Numbered from the stretch's first letter, positions 27,754-37,955 are shown. The stretch: DNA of 64,000 nt from Kribbella qitaiheensis (GCF_014217565.1 NZ_CP043661.1:7564001-7628000), one strand, 5' to 3'. Numbers and translations: made by a program. The notes: a model not told the origin generated them from the sequence alone.

Positions 27754-29316
27754 GTGTCCGGACGGCTAGTCACCAGATCCCGGCTCCGCAAGGCGGGGCC
27801 GTGGGCAGGCCTGGTCGTGCTCTGGCTCATCGTCTCCGTCGCGGTCGGCCTGCTCGGCTTCGTCAACGACTCCGAGCGCGTCACCATCGGCGCCCACGCC
27901 GCCGAGATCTCACCGACCTTCGACGCCCACGCCACCCTCGACCTCGGCGCAGTCCTCCCACGCCTCCGGCTGAAAACCGACCTCCCGGCCGGCCTGGGGA
28001 TCAACGTCGACGTCCAGGAGACCGACGCCGACAACCTCACCGACCTGCTCAACCGCGACGCCTTGATCGCCAGCCAGCCCGACGGTGAGGTCGCGCGGAT
28101 CCGCCAGGTCATCCGCGAAATGGCCGTCGACAACGGCGTCGCGGGCGCCGGTTCAGGCCTCTTCGTCGCCGTAGTCGTCGCCACCGCCTGGGCCATGGTC
28201 GGACCACGCCGCCGCCGCGAGCTTTTCGTCGCCCTGCACAGCTCGGAACGCCGAGTGCAGCACCGCGCGGTCGTCATCCTCGTCGCGATGCTCGTCACCA
28301 TCGCCTCGATCTTCGGCCCGGGCCGGATGCGCACTCCCGAGATCGCGCCCACTTCCTGGAAGCCACTCGCGACTCTCCTGCCGGAAGTCTCCTTCGACGA
28401 GCGATTGAAGGATGTCGAGGTCGCGGCCGGCTTCTCCACCACCGGCGGCGTCGGGGTGATCCGGACGGCGGTCCAGACGTACGAGCGATCGACCCAGTTC
28501 TACGGTCAGGTGCTCGACAAGGTCTCCAAGGTCGGCGGCCGGATCCACCAGGCCACCGACGACGAGACCCTCGCCCTGCTCGTCTCCGACCGCCACGACA
28601 ACATCGGCATGGACCCGATCGCGGCCGAGATCGGCAAGATCGCGGGTGCCAAACTGCTGATCGACGCCGGTGACGACTCTTCCTCGGGGCAGTCCTGGGA
28701 GGGCTTCAGCATCAACTCGCTGGCCCAGCACTTCAAGGACCTGAAGGTGGTCGCCGTCGCCGGCAACCACGACGCGGGCGGCTACATCGAGTCCGAGATG
28801 AGGAAGAACAAGTTCACCGTGCTCGACAGCAAGCCGGTCGAGGTCGAAGGGATCCGTTTCCTCGGCGACAGCGACCCGACCAGGACCGGTCTCGGCAGCG
28901 CTGACACTCCCGGTGACGAGACCACCGCCCAGCAATCGACGCGCCTCGCGGACGTGGCCTGTGATCAGCCCGCGGACAAGTCGATCTCGACGATGGTGGT
29001 GCACGACCCAGCGTCGTACCAGGACACCGCGACCCGCGGCTGCGCGAGCCTGCTGCTGTCCGGCCATCTGCACCGCCAGGTCGGCCCGGACACCAAGATC
29101 GTCGAGGGCCGCTCCGTCACCACCTTCACGAACGGGACCACCGGCGGTGCGGCCTACGCGTTCGCGCTGGGCTACACCCTGCGCCGGCCGGGCGAGGTCA
29201 CCCTCCTCACCTATGTGAAGGGAAAACCGACCGGCATGCAGACCGTCACGGTCGAGTTGACCGGCGAGATCACGGTCGGGACGTACCGCTCGCTGCCCCC
29301 TGACACCGAACGTTAA
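27754..29316 (+). CDS. membrane-anchored calcineurin-like metallophosphoesterase
   Basis: This 520-residue protein has an N-terminal membrane part: a helix at about 17-37, an extracytoplasmic stretch of about 90 residues, then helices at about 132-150 and 170-188. A phosphoesterase domain follows from about 270. Metal ligands are visible as VSDRHDN, DAGDDSS, VAGNHDAGG, VVHD and SGHLHRQ, close to the D-x-H, G-D, G-N-H-D, G-H-x-H series of the family; the first ligand pair is D-x-x-D, with D-R-H rather than D-x-H. The catalytic domain probably sits outside the membrane. The substrate is unknown. GTG 27754 begins 80 bases beyond the gltD hairpin. Confidence 0.85.
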   Translation: MSGRLVTRSRLRKAGPWAGLVVLWLIVSVAVGLLGFVNDSERVTIGAHAAEISPTFDAHATLDLGAVLPRLRLKTDLPAGLGINVDVQETDADNLTDLLNRDALIASQPDGEVARIRQVIREMAVDNGVAGAGSGLFVAVVVATAWAMVGPRRRRELFVALHSSERRVQHRAVVILVAMLVTIASIFGPGRMRTPEIAPTSWKPLATLLPEVSFDERLKDVEVAAGFSTTGGVGVIRTAVQTYERSTQFYGQVLDKVSKVGGRIHQATDDETLALLVSDRHDNIGMDPIAAEIGKIAGAKLLIDAGDDSSSGQSWEGFSINSLAQHFKDLKVVAVAGNHDAGGYIESEMRKNKFTVLDSKPVEVEGIRFLGDSDPTRTGLGSADTPGDETTAQQSTRLADVACDQPADKSISTMVVHDPASYQDTATRGCASLLLSGHLHRQVGPDTKIVEGRSVTTFTNGTTGGAAYAFALGYTLRRPGEVTLLTYVKGKPTGMQTVTVELTGEITVGTYRSLPPDTER

Positions 29317-29397
29317 CCGTCCAGACGGTGTTTGATCGTCAAGAAACGGGGGTGGGACCAGCGGGCGAGTGGTCTTGTAGGAGTAGGGTTTTGTGAC

Positions 29398-30840
29398 GTG
29401 CGTCGCGCAAAGATCGTTTGTACGCTTGGCCCGGCTACTGCCGCCCCCGAGCGTGTCCTTGAACTCGTCCAAGCAGGTATGGACGTCGCTCGGCTGAACC
29501 TCAGCCACGGCGCCCATGCCGAGCATGAGCGCATCTACCAACGGATCCGCGCCGCAGCGGCCGAGACCGGCAAGAACGTCGGGATCATGGTCGACCTGCA
29601 GGGCCCGAAGATCCGGTTGGCCGAGTTCGCCGAAGGGAAGGTCACCCTGACCTACGGCGAGCGCTTCACGATCACCACCCGGGAGGTGCCCGGTGACGTC
29701 ACCGTCTGCGGTACGACGTACGACGGGCTGCCCGGCGACGTGAACCCCGGCGATCAGCTGCTGATCGACGACGGCCGGATCGGACTGGTCGCCGAGGAGG
29801 TGACCGAGACCGACGTGATCTGCCGGGTCACCGTCGGCGGGCCGGTGTCGAACCACAAGGGCATCAACCTGCCCGGTGTGGCGGTCAGCGTGCCGGCGAT
29901 GTCCGAGAAGGACGTCGAGGACCTGCGCTGGGCCCTGCACCTGCCGGCCGACATGATCGCGTTGTCCTTCGTCCGCGACGCGGCCGACATCCAGCTGGTG
30001 CACAAGATCATGGACGAGGAAGGTCACCGGGTGCCGGTGATCGCCAAGATCGAGAAGCCGCAGGCGGTCGCCAACCTGGACGAGATCATCGAGGCCTTCG
30101 ACGGCTTCATGGTCGCCCGTGGTGACCTCGGCGTGGAGCTCCCGCTGGAAGAGGTTCCGCTGGTCCAGAAGCTGATCATCGACCAGGCCCGGCTGAACGC
30201 GAAGCCGGTGATCGTCGCCACCCAGATGCTGGAGTCGATGATCTCGGCCCCGCGGCCGACCCGGGCCGAGGCGTCCGACGTCGCCAACGCCGTACTGGAC
30301 GGTGCCGACGCGGTGATGCTGTCCGGCGAGACCAGCGTCGGCCGGTTCCCGATCGAGACCGTCAAGACGATGAGCCGGATCGTGGAGTCGACCGAGCACC
30401 ACGGCCTCAGCCGGATCAAGGAATTCGAGTGGGACCCGAAGACCAAGGGCGGCGTGATCGCCAAGGCGGCCGCCGACGTCGCCGAGGCGCTGGACGCGAA
30501 GTTCCTGGTCGCGTTCACCCAGAGCGGCGACACCGCCCTCCGGCTGGCCCGCTACCGCACCGAGATCCCGGTCCTCGCCTTCACCCCGGTCCCGTCGGTC
30601 AGCTCCTGGCTCAGCGTCGTCTGGGGGATCGAGACCCACATCGTCCCGACCGTCCAGCACACCGACGACATGGTCCGCCAGGTAGACCAGCGCCTCCTGG
30701 AACTGGGCAAGCTCAACAAGGGCGACCTCGTCGTCATCGTGGCCGGCTCACCCCCCAGTATCCCCGGCTCCACCAACGCCCTCCGGGTCCACCGCATGGG
30801 CGACGCCATCTCCGGCGCAGCCCCGGCCTACCGCGACTGA
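29398..30840 (+). CDS. pyk: pyruvate kinase
   Basis: Pyruvate kinase makes pyruvate and ATP from phosphoenolpyruvate. The 480-residue product starts at GTG 29398 (MRRAKIVCTLGPA after initiation), preceded by a GGAG-rich site. It shows MDVARLNLSHG, the substrate and Mg loop VIAKIEKPQAVANLDEI (catalytic Lys), GFMVARGDLGVELP, and MLESMI...PTRAEASDVANAVLDG, the family signature region. The C-terminal domain (about 350-480) ends SGAAPAYRD. Length and motifs are normal. A strong hairpin lies downstream. Confidence 0.97.
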   Translation: MRRAKIVCTLGPATAAPERVLELVQAGMDVARLNLSHGAHAEHERIYQRIRAAAAETGKNVGIMVDLQGPKIRLAEFAEGKVTLTYGERFTITTREVPGDVTVCGTTYDGLPGDVNPGDQLLIDDGRIGLVAEEVTETDVICRVTVGGPVSNHKGINLPGVAVSVPAMSEKDVEDLRWALHLPADMIALSFVRDAADIQLVHKIMDEEGHRVPVIAKIEKPQAVANLDEIIEAFDGFMVARGDLGVELPLEEVPLVQKLIIDQARLNAKPVIVATQMLESMISAPRPTRAEASDVANAVLDGADAVMLSGETSVGRFPIETVKTMSRIVESTEHHGLSRIKEFEWDPKTKGGVIAKAAADVAEALDAKFLVAFTQSGDTALRLARYRTEIPVLAFTPVPSVSSWLSVVWGIETHIVPTVQHTDDMVRQVDQRLLELGKLNKGDLVVIVAGSPPSIPGSTNALRVHRMGDAISGAAPAYRD

Positions 30841-31188
30841 CCAGCAGACAAGTCAAGAACAACAAGCAAAAGCAACAGAGAAAAAGAGCACCGCAAGAAC
30901 CGCGAACAAGCAACAAACAAACAAAAGAACAAAAATAAATAGGAACTTGTGGTTGAGGCGGCCGGTCACCTGACCGGCCGCTTGGCTTTGGGGCGGTCGA
31001 CGGTGGAGTCAGATGGAACGCTCGGACTCACGTCCTGAGTCCGATGACCGATCGAGCACCGCGAGGCGCTGCCGCGCTACACCACAAGCAAGCAGCCATT
31101 GTCTAGCTATGGACTAAAGCAGGCACGTGAGAAGCATGGAGCTGTCTCATGCGGTGACGTGTTGACCACGCGGTGAAGCCCGACGACG
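30841..31188. other. A-rich spacer, terminator and possible promoter, no gene
   Basis: About 350 bases. The first 100 (30841-30940) are very A-rich and almost free of T, unlike the rest of the window. A perfect hairpin follows (30958-30981), then a shorter inverted repeat CGGACTCA/TGAGTCCG (31023-31043), then DNA of lower GC leading to the next gene. I see no supported reading frame. Confidence 0.75.
30958..30981. terminator. pyk terminator hairpin
   Basis: GCGGCCGGTC / GACCGGCCGC, ten perfect pairs with loop ACCT, followed by TTGGCTTTG. It is about 117 bases after the pyk stop. Confidence 0.7.
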
Positions 31189-32686
31189 ATGGAATCGGGG
31201 GTGGGCATGTCGGCAAATCGGCTGCAATATCTGGAAAGCCTGGACTCGGTTCGTTCACCGTGGCAAATGCGTGAACGGCGCGATATTCACGATTTACAGA
31301 TTCTCATGGAGGTTGTCCTCGCTCTTGCTCTCGGCCGCACTGTGGTTGTACCGCAAGCCTACGCGTTCGATTCGCTTGGCTTTCTTCGAGCAGCCCGCGA
31401 TGTTCTCAGAGCACGAGAATCAGCAGGAGTGAAGGACTCGCCATTTCGACTACATCTGTATGAGGCCGAGACGTTCGATGTGGCGATCGATCGGATGCTC
31501 GCTCGGATCGGAGACGGGCGACGGCCGTTCGTGAGCTCGCTGTTCCCCGAGTTTCAGCAGCCCGAGCTGTACGGAATCGACCGGGCAATGCTCCGGAGTC
31601 GGAGGCTCACTGTCGATAGCCTCCTGACCAGCGATTGGTTGGATGACGAGCGGGCGGATCTCTTGGAGGTCGTCCGCCGTGAGCTGTCCGGTCGGCCGCG
31701 GGCCAGGGCGAAGCCGGATGCCAGCGGGAAGCCGTTGAACGTCGTCCTGGCAGGACTGATTGATGAGTCGTCACCGATGATTCAGTTCGTCTCCGCCTGT
31801 CCTGAACCTGTCCGAAAGGTCTGGTCGGATCTTCTCGATGGTTTCGCCGCTCTGGATCCAAGCGGATCCGGCGCTTTCGACCAACGCAGCAGGATCTACC
31901 AGGACACAGCGTGGCTGGGCGACTCACAGCAGCGCACAGCCGAGGAGATCCTGGGCGGGCCGCGAGCAGCTCGAGTTGCTCCGCGAGTTCCTGGACACGC
32001 TCTACAACCAGGTAGTCGCGAGTTCAATCGGCACAACGATGCGCGCGACTTTCACGACCGGTCTGATGAGGGGCAGTCGGCCACTGCCCGCGCGCGCTAT
32101 CGCTCAGGACCTGGCTCTTGTCGGCTTTCGCTTGGTCTCAGGGGGGTCCGTGCGGCCGATCACTGCACCGGACGACGCGCAGGCAGGATTTGAGTTGGTG
32201 ACCAGCACTGATGCCGAAGATCCACCGGACGTGGATGAATTGAACGGTGTAAGGCAACTTCGCCAGGATCTGCTGGCAGGTCTGCCTGCGTTGTTCGAGC
32301 AGCGCGCCGCAGACTCGCCTGGAGGTCGCCTGACCTCGCCGTTTTGGCAGCGCATCGATCGCTTCGAACGCAGATCGGCGTCGGGGGGTGCACCCGCGCA
32401 AGATGCGCTGAATGAGCACCTCGACCATGTCTACAGAATCCTCGGCAGCGCCGAGAGCGTGGACAACCCGAGCGACTTCCGGCTGATGGCGATCGAGGCC
32501 ACTGTCGGGCTGCCTGTGTGGGCGGCCACCGTTCGGTGGCAGTCCTCAGCTTCCTGGATGAGTGGCATCGGGGCGATCTTGAGCATTGCCGCGCCGGCTG
32601 CTGTTCGCCGTGGCCGGGCCGGGGCGGAACGACGCCGGAAGATCCGCCGGATCTTCCATGCGTTCGGCCGCGCCATCGATTTGTAG
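31189..32686 (+). CDS. uncharacterised protein of an accessory locus, +1 frameshift
   Basis: I do not recognise this family. ATG 31189 or, with a better G-rich site, ATG 31207 starts a frame reading MSANRLQYLESLDSVRSPW and ending its sense near RTAEEIL. One base later the frame resumes at AGREQLELLREFLDTLYNQ and runs to HAFGRAIDL. Deleting one G near 31953-31959 (GGGCGGGCCG) gives 492-498 residues, mostly helical. Near the C-terminus (about 455-480) there is a hydrophobic stretch, SASWMSGIGAILSIAAPAAV, followed by a basic tail. GC content is visibly lower than in neighbouring core genes. Its stop is followed by GAGGAG and the NUDIX gene 12 bases on, so the two form a unit. Confidence 0.7.
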
Positions 32687-32697
32687 AGGAGCGTCAA

Positions 32698-33261
32698 ATG
32701 GAGCGGGTCCCCGAGGACGGGCGACATCGTCTGATCGAACGACGTAAAGAGGTCGTCGCGTACCAGAATGCGTACGCGACGGTATTCGACGACGAAGTCA
32801 CCTTCGCGGACGGGTCGCCTGGACGTCATCTGCGAATCGCGGCTGTTGCGTCCGGACCAGGAGTCGTCCTCCTGCCGGTCCACAAAGGAGCCATCGGTCT
32901 GGTCCAGACCTATCGTTATCCGCTGGGTGCGTGGCAATGGGCATTGCCACGTGGTTTCTCTCACGCCACGGATCCGCTCGAGACTGCCCGCGCCGAACTT
33001 TGGGAGGAGCTCGGCCTCACTTCCTCGTCACTCCGAGTGATAGGCAGGTTTTCACCCGACTCAGGGCTGCTAGCCGAGAAGGTCGCAGTCGTCCTCGCCA
33101 AGATCCACGAAGTCGACGGTGCACCTGAGGATGTCCTCGAGGTCAGTGGCTCCCGCTGGCCATCTATCGCGGCTCTCTGGGGCGAGATCGCCACCGGCAG
33201 TGTCGATGACGGCATGACCTTGGCTGCGCTGACTCTCGCTCATGCCGCCGGAGCACTCTGA
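32698..33261 (+). CDS. NUDIX hydrolase, ADP-ribose pyrophosphatase-like
   Basis: This 187-residue protein has NUDIX similarity: YRYPLGAWQWALPRGF leading into the box with AELWEELGL. The catalytic Glu pair (EE) is present. The usual first Glu is Asp, the Arg before the first Glu of REL is Ala, and the box is one residue short, so it is a diverged member. YRYPLG before the box is typical of ADP-ribose and nucleoside-diphosphate-sugar hydrolases. ATG 32698 has GAGGAG upstream, inside the stop region of the preceding unknown gene, and the pair is probably co-transcribed. Confidence 0.78.
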   Translation: MERVPEDGRHRLIERRKEVVAYQNAYATVFDDEVTFADGSPGRHLRIAAVASGPGVVLLPVHKGAIGLVQTYRYPLGAWQWALPRGFSHATDPLETARAELWEELGLTSSSLRVIGRFSPDSGLLAEKVAVVLAKIHEVDGAPEDVLEVSGSRWPSIAALWGEIATGSVDDGMTLAALTLAHAAGAL

Positions 33262-33350
33262 AACTACGGTGGTGGGCGACACGTTGGGCTGTAGCTGGGG
33301 GTGGGTGAGGGAAGTCGGCCCGGGAGAGGCTAGAGTTTCTCTGCGACCTG

Positions 33351-33433
33351 GCCGGGTTGGCGGAACGGCATACGCGACGGTCTCAAACACCGTTGCCCGC
33401 AAGGGCTTGTGGGTTCGAATCCCACACTCGGCA
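33351..33433 (+). tRNA. tRNA-Leu (anticodon CAA)
   Basis: A class II tRNA of 83 bases. The acceptor stem is GCCGGGT/ACTCGGC (one G-T pair), the anticodon arm ACGGT-CTCAAAC-ACCGT with anticodon CAA, the long variable arm is around GCCCGCAAGGGC, and the T arm is GTGGG-TTCGAAT-CCCAC. The discriminator base is A, and CCA is not encoded. Confidence 0.96.
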
Positions 33434-33465
33434 CAAACTGTCCGTGCAGTACGTGAGCATGAGAT

Positions 33466-34105
33466 ATGCCTCACTTCAGGTCGCAGGAGTTGGTGGACTC
33501 CGCGTTGCGGATGTCTGACGACGGGGTGAGTGACCGGGCGAACGCCGAGGTTCATGGTGTCGCGATCAAGACCATCAGACGGTGGCGCAGGCAGTACCAG
33601 GAACTGGGGCTGCCACGGGGGCAGGGCTTTCGGCCGACGCCGTGTCCGCGGTGCGATGGCGCTGACCTGGACGAGGCGGCGTACGCGTTGCTGCTGGGGT
33701 GGTATCTCGGGGACGGCCACATCGTCGCCGCCAAGCGTGGGGTCTACACGCTGCAGGTCGCGAACGACGAGAAGTACCCGGAGCTGAGCCAGGAAGCATC
33801 TGCGGAGGATCGAGCTGGCGGACTGGCAGCGGGAGATCGTTGCCAAGTACCCCGAACAGCTGTTGCGCGGTCTGTTCCATTCCGACGGCTGCCGATTCGT
33901 CAACTGGGCCACTCGCCCGATCGTGGGCGGTGAGATCAGGCGGTACGAGTACGTCAGATACATGTTCTCCAACGAGTCCGAGGAGATCCTCGGCATCCTC
34001 ACCGGCGCGCTGGATCTGGTGGGTGTCCCGCGGCGGAATGCGATTGCTGTGAGCCGGAAAGAGAGGGTCGAAGCGCTGGATCGGTTTGTCGGGGGCAAGT
34101 CCTGA
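33466..34105 (+). pseudogene. decayed HTH/LAGLIDADG-like protein gene
   Basis: The 5' part (ATG 33466) encodes a helix-turn-helix region (NAEVHGVAIKTIRRWRRQY), a CPRCDG pair and LLLGWYLGDGHI, which resembles a LAGLIDADG motif. Sense is lost at about 33786. From about 33803 a frame one base on reads HLRRIELADWQREIVAKYP, then LLRGLFHSDGCRFVNW and YVRYMFSNESEEILGI to the stop at 34105. In relatives that I recall, about 50 residues lie between these two parts, so there is probably an internal deletion plus a frame change. It begins 32 bases after tRNA-Leu. Confidence 0.65.
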
Positions 34106-34129
34106 AGCGGGGATCGCTAGGGTGGGGGT

Positions 34130-34709
34130 GTGACTGCTAAGCGTGTGGTGATCGCTGAGGACGAGGCGTTGATCCGGATGGATCTGGCCGAGATGCTGGC
34201 CGAGGAGGGGTACGACGTGGTCGGCCAGGGCCGGGGACGGCGAGGAGGCCATTCGGCTGGCGATCGAGCATCGGCCCGATCTGGTGATTCTGGACGTCAA
34301 GATGCCCAAGCTGGACGGGCTGAGCGCCGCCGAGAAGATCGCGGGGGAGCGGATCGCCCCGGTGCTGATGCTGACCGCGTTCTCGCAGCGGGAGCTGGTC
34401 GAGCGGGCTCGCGACGCCGGCGCGATGGCGTATCTGGTGAAGCCGTTCTCGAAGGCGGATCTGCTGCCGGCGATCGAGATCGCGGCGTCGCGGTACGTCG
34501 AGCTGGCGGAGCTGGAGCGCGAGGTCGCCGATCTGGCCGAGCGGCTGGAGACCCGCAAGCTGGTGGACCGGGCGAAGTCGGTGCTGCAGACCAAGTTCGG
34601 GCTGTCCGAGCCGGACTCGTTCCGCTGGATCCAGAAGACCGCGATGGACAAGCGCGTCTCGATGCGTCAGGTCGCCGAACTCGTCGTCGACGAGGCCGGC
34701 ACGGCCTGA
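34130..34709 (+). CDS. pdtaR: ANTAR-domain response regulator (PdtaR-like), +1 frameshift
   Basis: GTG 34130 starts a receiver domain: VVIAEDEALIRMDLAEMLAEE with the acidic pocket, then a break. One base later it continues LVILDVKMPKLDGLSAAEKI (phospho-Asp), LTAFSQ and AYLVKPFSKADL. The C-terminal third is an ANTAR RNA-binding domain (AKSVLQTKFGLSEPDSFRWI, MDKRVSMRQVAELVV). Removing one G at 34228-34230 (observed GGGCCGG) gives 192 residues, the usual length. ANTAR regulators bind paired hairpins in mRNA and antiterminate transcription; PdtaR is its mycobacterial relative, phosphorylated by PdtaS. No kinase gene is adjacent here. Confidence 0.9.
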
Positions 34710-35038
34710 CCCGACCACAGCCGGCCGGTACGGCGGGTGGAATCGGCGGCAGGGAAATGGCAGGTGGGGGCTTCAGACTGTTGTTGAACGCGTACGCGGC
34801 GCGTTCAGCGAGCAGTGGAGGAGAGCTGTGGTCGAGACCCGCCCCATCGACAGGCACCAGATCGACAGGCCGTCGCAGCGAGGGTCCGCGAGGCCCCAGG
34901 CGGATCGACGCCCCGAGGCCGACCCAGGCGTTCGGAGGGCCGCGTCGAAGCGGCGCTGGGAGCAGTCGTACGGCGGTGAGCGGTCGGACAGCCACCGCTG
35001 GCTCCGCTTCCGGTGACCCCACCCACCGAAGCCCGGGG
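34710..35038. other. spacer between ANTAR regulator and AfsR-type gene
   Basis: About 330 bases with one possible small gene (34828-35016, listed separately). I see no repeat or terminator hairpin that I would assert. Confidence 0.5.
34828..35016 (+). CDS. possible small Arg-rich protein
   Basis: GTG 34828 follows an excellent ribosome binding site (GGAGGAG, about 4 bases upstream) and opens a 62-codon frame rich in Arg, Ser and Asp, ending SDSHRWLRFR. Nothing in it is recognised, and composition alone cannot separate it from a chance frame in GC-rich DNA. The ribosome site is the only positive sign. Confidence 0.3.
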   Translation: MVETRPIDRHQIDRPSQRGSARPQADRRPEADPGVRRAASKRRWEQSYGGERSDSHRWLRFR

Positions 35039-37955
35039 CTACTGCGGTGGGGTTGGCGGGTTGGTGAAGAAGTCTTCGAGTAGGCCGTCGTCGGCGGAGG
35101 AACGGTTGGCAAAGAGAGCCTTGGCTCGTTGCGAAGCCGATTCGGCTTCCTCGGTCCGGCCAAGTGCCGCGAGGGCCTTGGCCAGTTGCCGCTGCGCTGC
35201 GGCCTCGCCGTAGTCGTTCTGCAGGCGCCTGGTGATGGCCAGCACTTGGCCGATCACCGGCTCGGCTTCCTCCGGCCGGCCCATCCGCAACAAGAACTCG
35301 GTCCTCACCAGCAAAGCGACCCACTCGTCCTCGCGGTTGCCGACCTCCCGGCAACACAGGACCCCCTCGCTGAGCATCGCCAGCGCCTCGTCGTACCGGC
35401 CTCGTTGACCGTAAGTACGCCCGAGCGCCACCAAGGTGAGGCACCGACCAGAAGCGTCGTTCTCAGCGCGGCGGATCGGCAGCGCGCGTTCCAAGTAATC
35501 TTCCGCTCGAAGATAGTCGTGCGCCTCGAAGTAAGCCTCGCCCAGATTGTGCAGCGCCATCCCGAGCCAGATCGCCGGTCCGCTCTCGGCCAGTACCTCG
35601 AGGCTGAGTTCGTAGTTCTCGATCGCCTCCGGCAGCCGGCCCGCTCGTTGATAGAGCCAGCCGAGATTGTGCAGGGCCCGGCTTTCAGCGACAGGGTCAC
35701 CAGTCGCCCGGCGCAGTACGAGCGAGCGCTGGAGGTTCTTCTCGGCCTCGACCAGCCGCCCGGCCCGCCAGTCGCAGGCCGACAGGCTCGCCAGAATGCC
35801 GGATTCCGCCAGCCCGTCACCCAGCTGATTGGCCGTCTCCGCGGCGAGCGTGGTCAGTGTCTCCGCCTCGTGCCAGCGGCCGCGCTTCTGCAGGATGTTC
35901 GCCAGCATCGGCACCAGGCGGATCAGGGATCCACCGAGAAGCCCCGGTAGGTCGGCGCCCTGCCCGGCCAGAGCGAGGATGTTCGGCAATTCCGCATCCA
36001 GCCAGTCGACCGCGTCGGCCGGTGAGTCCAGGGCCAGCACCCGGACCTCGATGCCGTCGACGTTGAAGCGGTTGCCGCTGATCACCCGGCTCACCTCGGC
36101 GATCGCGGCCAGATACCACTCATGAGCACGCCGTACTGCGGTGTCGCGATCCTCCTGACTGTCGAACTGGCGAGCCAGGTCGCGGCTGTACAACCGCAGC
36201 AGGTCATGCATCCGGTATCGACCGGCGCTACCGGTGGACTCGACCAGGTGCAGATCGCGCAGTTGCCCGAGGATCGCCTCGGCCTCGTCGACAGGTGCCG
36301 AGAGCAACGCAGCGACCACCGGCGGCGTGAGCTCGGGAACCTGGAGCAAACCGATCAGCCGGAAGGCCCTCGCCGCATCGGGGTGCGCGGTGCCGTCCTG
36401 CTCGACGAGCTCGGCATAACTGACATCAAAGGAAGATCGCACCGACATGTCGTCGACCTCCAGATCCCGCCAATGGCCGGCCCGCAAGCGCCGGGCGAGG
36501 GTCGAGATCGCGAGGTCGGGGCTGCCTGCCAATCGGGCTCCCACGATGCGGAGGGCCAGCGGGCTGTATCCACACCAGCGGGCGACCTCCGCCGCGGCGT
36601 CGGACTCGGCCAGCACTCGGTCGCTGCCGGCGAGCAACACCAGCAACTCGATGGCCTGGGCGGTGTCCAGCGGTATGGCTGCGATGTGGACAGCGGGCAG
36701 TGTTGTCAGTTGCTGCCGACTAGTAATCAGTACTGCGCACGACGAGCTGGCCGGGAGCAGCGGCATCAACTGCTTGATCCCGGCAGCGTTGTCGAGCAGA
36801 AGCAGCATCCGACGACCGGCCAGCTCGGTCCGGAACCGAGCGGCGAGCTCGCCTTCGTCGGTCGGCAGATCTGCTTCCGGCGCCCTCGCACGGAGGAACC
36901 GGCCGAGCACGTCCGCCGTCGTGAGCGGCTCCAGCCCCGGACTCGAGCCCTGAAGGTCCACATAAAGCTGCCCATCGGGGAACCGGTCGGTGACCGCGTG
37001 GGCAGCACGGATCGCGAGGGTGGACTTGCCGATGCCGCCAGGTCCATGGAGAGCAACCACCACGGGCGCCTGCCGGGGGGCCGCTGCGGTTGTCCAGGGC
37101 CGCTACCAGCATTTCGAGCTCGGCAGTCCGGCCCGCGAAGGTGACGATGTCCGGCGGCAACTGCCGCGGAACCGGCTCACTCTCAACACTGGGCGGCGCA
37201 GTACCGGAAGCATGGGACTCCGCGATGATCGCGGCCTGCAGCTCACGCAGTCGCGGCCCCGGCGCGACGCCGAGCTCGTCGTCCATCACCTGCCGGACCT
37301 GTTGGAAGGCCGCCAGCGCCTCCGCCGGCCGGCCGGCCGCATGCAGCGCCTCGATCAGCTGCAGCCAGTACGCCTCCCGCAACGGGTGCTCGTGGGTCAG
37401 CGCGCGCAACTCGGCGATCACGCCCGGATACCGGCCGAGCAGCAGCTCCACCTCGATCCGGCGCTCGATCACCTGCAGGCGTTGCTCATGCAGCCGCGGT
37501 ACTTCGCTGAGCTGGAGCCACTGCGACGGGATGTCCGCGAGCGCGGCACCTCGCCACAGAGCAAGCGCCTCGGCCAGGGACCGGGCCTCCGATGCGAGGT
37601 CGCCCTGCTCGCGACCCCGCCGTACGAGGTCGTCGAACCGGTGGACGTCGATCGCCTCCGCCGCCACCTCGATCAGATAGCCGTCCGGAGCGGTCTGGAT
37701 CAGGTCGGCGCCACCGGCATCCCCGAGTGTCTGACGAAGTCGCATCACGTACTGGTGAACGGTTGCCCGCGCAGTACCGACCGGTTCGTCGCCCCACAGT
37801 CGATCGATCAATTCATCGATGGAAACGGGCCGGGCCGGCTGCAACAGCAGAGCCGCCAGAATCACCCGGAGCTTGCCCGCGCGCAGTGGGATCAGCCCGG
37901 CCGGAGCGCGTACTTCGAGCGGCCCGAGCAGTCCGAAGCGCAACTGTGCTGTCAT
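35039..37955 (-). CDS. AfsR/SARP-type regulator with NB-ARC and TPRs, +1 frameshift
   Basis: ATG 37955 starts an OmpR-like winged helix (FGLLGPLEVRA, SIDELIDRLWGDEPV) and a BTAD domain (to about residue 245). The similarity breaks near DNRSG, and the frame resumes at VVVALHGPGGIGKSTLA, the P-loop of an NB-ARC ATPase (about residues 290-560: LLLLDNA, VLITSR, GYSPLALRI). TPR repeats fill residues 600-960 (LHNLGWLYQRAGRLPEA and similar). Deleting one base of the G6 run at 37075-37080 gives about 971 residues. Such proteins usually activate secondary metabolism or differentiation genes; the target here is unknown. The extra base again precedes GGCCGC. Confidence 0.88.

Noticed and set aside
31015..31090. 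Minus-strand tRNA-like or remnant tRNA sequence ending in a GCGCTACACCA-like D arm
   Set aside because: No T arm, no acceptor stem and an anticodon loop of wrong size; only an inverted repeat CGGACTCA/TGAGTCCG is sure.
31000..33350. Integrated prophage or ICE at tRNA-Leu
   Set aside because: No integrase, no structural or transfer genes, and no repeated tRNA 3' end seen.
36122..37144. Plus-strand frames (up to 340 codons) inside the AfsR-type gene
   Set aside because: Antisense to the NB-ARC domain, with no recognisable motif.
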